Shown piece by piece: positions 6,122 to 8,194 of a stretch of DNA of 8,194 nt. Source of the DNA: Curvibacter sp. (lineage in GTDB: Bacteria > Pseudomonadota > Gammaproteobacteria > Burkholderiales > Burkholderiaceae_C); NCBI GenBank assembly GCA_003500955.1, contig DNQP01000297.1:1-8194 (forward strand), written 5' to 3'. The notes beneath the pieces were generated by a model, which searched no databases, was not told the origin of the DNA, and worked only from the letters and a program-made list of their open reading frames with translations. The position numbers were made by a program, and so were the translations under genes. Position 1 is the first letter of the stretch, and the number at the start of each line of letters is the position of its first letter.

Positions 6122-8194
6122 TTACTGGGGCGCTTCGCCCAAGTATTCGAGGGCTGCCTGCACGTACTGCTGCGTGCGGGCCAGCAACTGCTCCGGCAGC
6201 TCGGCCGGGGTCAGGGACTTCAGGGCCTCTTTGAGGTAGACGCGGCCGAACTCGTGGTTGCCGTGGGCGTTCTCGATTTCGGCCAGTGCCGTCAAGGCCA
6301 CGGGGTCGTGCGGCTTGGCGCAGAGGATGCGTTCGGCCAGCAGCGTGGCTTCGAACCAGCGTTTGCTGGCGAGCTGACGGTTGGGCGTGGCCGGCGCGGC
6401 GTCGGCGCTGGCCTCGGCCTGGGCGCGGGCGATCTGGGCTTGCAGGCGTTCATAGGCCTGTGAGAGGGGGATGCGTTCGCCGGGTGCGACGCCGACCAGG
6501 AACTCCTGTTCCGGCAACACGGGCGGCTGGCTGATCCAGTCCCCCACCTGGGCGAAGACCTGGTCGGCTGTCCATTCCGGGTGGCTGGATTCGGCCAGCC
6601 AGAGCATCCACATGAAGCGCAGCGCGTTGCCGAACTCCTGCATGTAGACGTCCTCGCGCATCAGCACGCTGGCTTCCATCTCGTCGCGCAGGGCCAGGCG
6701 GGTGCGGTTCAGTGCTTGCACGTCGCCGGCCAGGCGCGCGGCTATGGCCACGTACTCGTCCGCGCTGCGGGCGATCCAGTCGTGGTGGCCCAGGTGCGCC
6801 AGGATGCCCACGCCCATGCGCGAGCCCAGGCTGTCGCCTTGCATGGTGATCAGGGGCACACCCATCCAGGTCAGATCGCTGGAGGTGGTGCCGCCCACGA
6901 GCGGGAAGGGATCGAGCGCGACGTCGATGCGGTGGTAGGTGAGGTACTGGTTCTGCTGGCTCAGCGGCAGCAGCTCGAGGCGCGTGCCGTCGATGCCCAG
7001 GCGCTCGCAGCGTGCGCGGTAGGCCGTGGCGAACTCCGTCTTGTCGAAGCCTTTGCCCTCGATCAGCAGACGTGCGTTCGGGACAGCGGCCAGGATGCGG
7101 CCCCAGAGGGCCAGCACCTTGTCGGTCAGCTTGCCCAGGTTGTTGCAGCAGCCAAAGGTGACAAAGCCGTTCTGCAGCGCCGGGGTGGGCCGCACCTGGT
7201 AGGCGGGCTGGTAGCGCCACAGCGGGTTGCGGCTGTGCGGACGGTAGATCAGCCAGCGCGTGGGCAGCCGGTAGAGGCGCTCGCTGTAATAGGCATCGGC
7301 GCCCGGCGGGTCGGTGATGCCGTCGCTGAACCACCAGTCCATGGCGGACAGCCCGGTCGTTCCTGGGTAGCCGATGGTGCTGGCCTGCACCGGCGCCGGT
7401 TTGCGCGCCATGGTGGGCAGGCCGTTGTTGCCGGTGTGACCCGCCAGGTCGATCAGGATGTCGATCTGCGCGTCCTGGATGGCCTGCACCTGTTCCTGGA
7501 CGTTGCGGCGGTGCAGGGAGACGTAGTGGTCCACATGACAGCGCACGCGTTCGTTGGCGCTGTCATCGCTCATCGCGCCCAGATAGAAGCCCCAGACCTC
7601 GAACTGGCGACGGTCCAGGCCGGACAGCAGGGCCTCGGCGAAGTACATCACCGCATGGTGGTGGAAGTCGGGCGAGAGAAAACCCACACGCAGGCGTTTC
7701 CAGGGGCCGCCCTCGCGGCGTGCGGCGTGGTCAGGCCAGTGGGGCTTGAGCGGCGGCTCGAAGACGGCGCCAAAATTGCGGGCGGCTTGCGCCAGGTCCT
7801 GCACGCCGGCCTCGGGGTCGGCCAGCATGAAAAGCAGCAGATTGGTGTGGTGGGCGATGTCGCCGGGGGACAGGGCGATGGCGGCCTTGCAGTCCTCCAC
7901 GGCCTCGTGCACCTCGCCCAGTTCGCGTCGGTGGATGGCGCGCTGGTTGAGCACCCCGACTTTTTCATCCGGGGTCTCGGCCAGTTCCCAGGCCTTGTTG
8001 GCGGCGTCCAGGCCTTCGCGGTGCAGCTGCGCGCCGTAGCAGGCCTGTGCCAGCTTGACCCAGCTGATCGATTTGTCGGGCCGCAGCTCGCAGACCTTGC
8101 GCAGCACGGTGACGGCATCGCTGGACCGGCCTTCCTGGCGCAGCACATCGGCGTAATTGATCAGCAGCTCGGCGTCGTTCGGGTGCAGGGTCGC
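6122..8194 (-). CDS. TPR protein with SPINDLY/O-GlcNAc-transferase-type (GT41) domain, partial at N-terminus
   Basis: The frame is open to the right edge, giving 690 visible residues; the GTG at 8144-8146 is internal to a TPR, so the true start lies outside. Residues of about 5-110 form TPR helices that probably bind a protein substrate. Residues of about 165-525 match the bacterial OGT catalytic region: RVGFLSPDFHHH with the His (about 180) matching the OGT active-site His, DLAGHTGNNGLP, APVQASTIGYPGTTG, ITDPPGADAYYSERLYRLP, CCNNLGKLTDK with the conserved Lys (about 355), and DPFPLVGGTTSSDLTWMGVP. A tail of about 155 residues follows, with a coiled-coil-like stretch and TPR-like helices (about 608-661), unlike many SPINDLY proteins that end soon after the catalytic region. 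The family transfers sugars to Ser/Thr of proteins in the cytoplasm. It is convergent with the deoxysugar operon. Donor and target are unknown. Confidence 0.9.
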   Translation of the reverse strand, partial: ATLHPNDAELLINYADVLRQEGRSSDAVTVLRKVCELRPDKSISWVKLAQACYGAQLHREGLDAANKAWELAETPDEKVGVLNQRAIHRRELGEVHEAVEDCKAAIALSPGDIAHHTNLLLFMLADPEAGVQDLAQAARNFGAVFEPPLKPHWPDHAARREGGPWKRLRVGFLSPDFHHHAVMYFAEALLSGLDRRQFEVWGFYLGAMSDDSANERVRCHVDHYVSLHRRNVQEQVQAIQDAQIDILIDLAGHTGNNGLPTMARKPAPVQASTIGYPGTTGLSAMDWWFSDGITDPPGADAYYSERLYRLPTRWLIYRPHSRNPLWRYQPAYQVRPTPALQNGFVTFGCCNNLGKLTDKVLALWGRILAAVPNARLLIEGKGFDKTEFATAYRARCERLGIDGTRLELLPLSQQNQYLTYHRIDVALDPFPLVGGTTSSDLTWMGVPLITMQGDSLGSRMGVGILAHLGHHDWIARSADEYVAIAARLAGDVQALNRTRLALRDEMEASVLMREDVYMQEFGNALRFMWMLWLAESSHPEWTADQVFAQVGDWISQPPVLPEQEFLVGVAPGERIPLSQAYERLQAQIARAQAEASADAAPATPNRQLASKRWFEATLLAERILCAKPHDPVALTALAEIENAHGNHEFGRVYLKEALKSLTPAELPEQLLARTQQYVQAALEYLGEAPQ

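Noticed and set aside
6450..7334. Minus-strand frame of 294 codons inside the GT41 gene
   Set aside because: It is the same strand in another frame, with Arg/Pro-rich low-complexity translation; the GT41 frame carries all motifs.

Overview
The window is GC-rich and gene-dense. It looks like a cell-surface or protein-glycosylation island of a betaproteobacterium, most likely a member of the Comamonadaceae. That placement rests on base composition, the style of the genes, and an intergenic palindromic repeat that I remember from Comamonadaceae genomes; it is an inference and was not checked by search.

Layout: positions 1-5883 hold seven plus-strand genes read as one probable operon. They are the 3' end of a glucose-1-phosphate cytidylyltransferase (rfbF), a CDP-glucose 4,6-dehydratase (rfbG), an RmlC-like sugar epimerase, a TylC3/NovU-type sugar C-methyltransferase, an NAD(P)-dependent SDR (probable 4-ketoreductase), a TylF/MycF-type O-methyltransferase, and a CmcI/rhamnosyl O-methyltransferase family protein. 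From rfbG through the TylF-type gene every junction is a four-base stop/start overlap, which suggests translational coupling. A repeat-filled gap of about 124 bases separates rfbF from rfbG. Positions 5884-6121 are a non-coding gap packed with hairpins. From 6122 to the right edge a minus-strand gene, convergent with the operon, encodes a TPR protein with a SPINDLY/O-GlcNAc-transferase (GT41) catalytic domain; its N-terminus lies outside the window.

How the genes fit together: RfbF makes CDP-glucose and RfbG converts it to CDP-4-keto-6-deoxyglucose. The epimerase, C-methyltransferase and SDR would then give a CDP-activated, C-methyl-branched 6-deoxyhexose, and the last two genes could O-methylate it. 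No conventional membrane or LPS glycosyltransferase is visible. The only transferase present is the GT41 protein, so the sugar may be destined for a protein acceptor such as flagellin. That link is a hypothesis from gene order.

Two copies of one modular palindromic repeat, in opposite orientations, bracket the six-gene block from rfbG to the CmcI-family gene.
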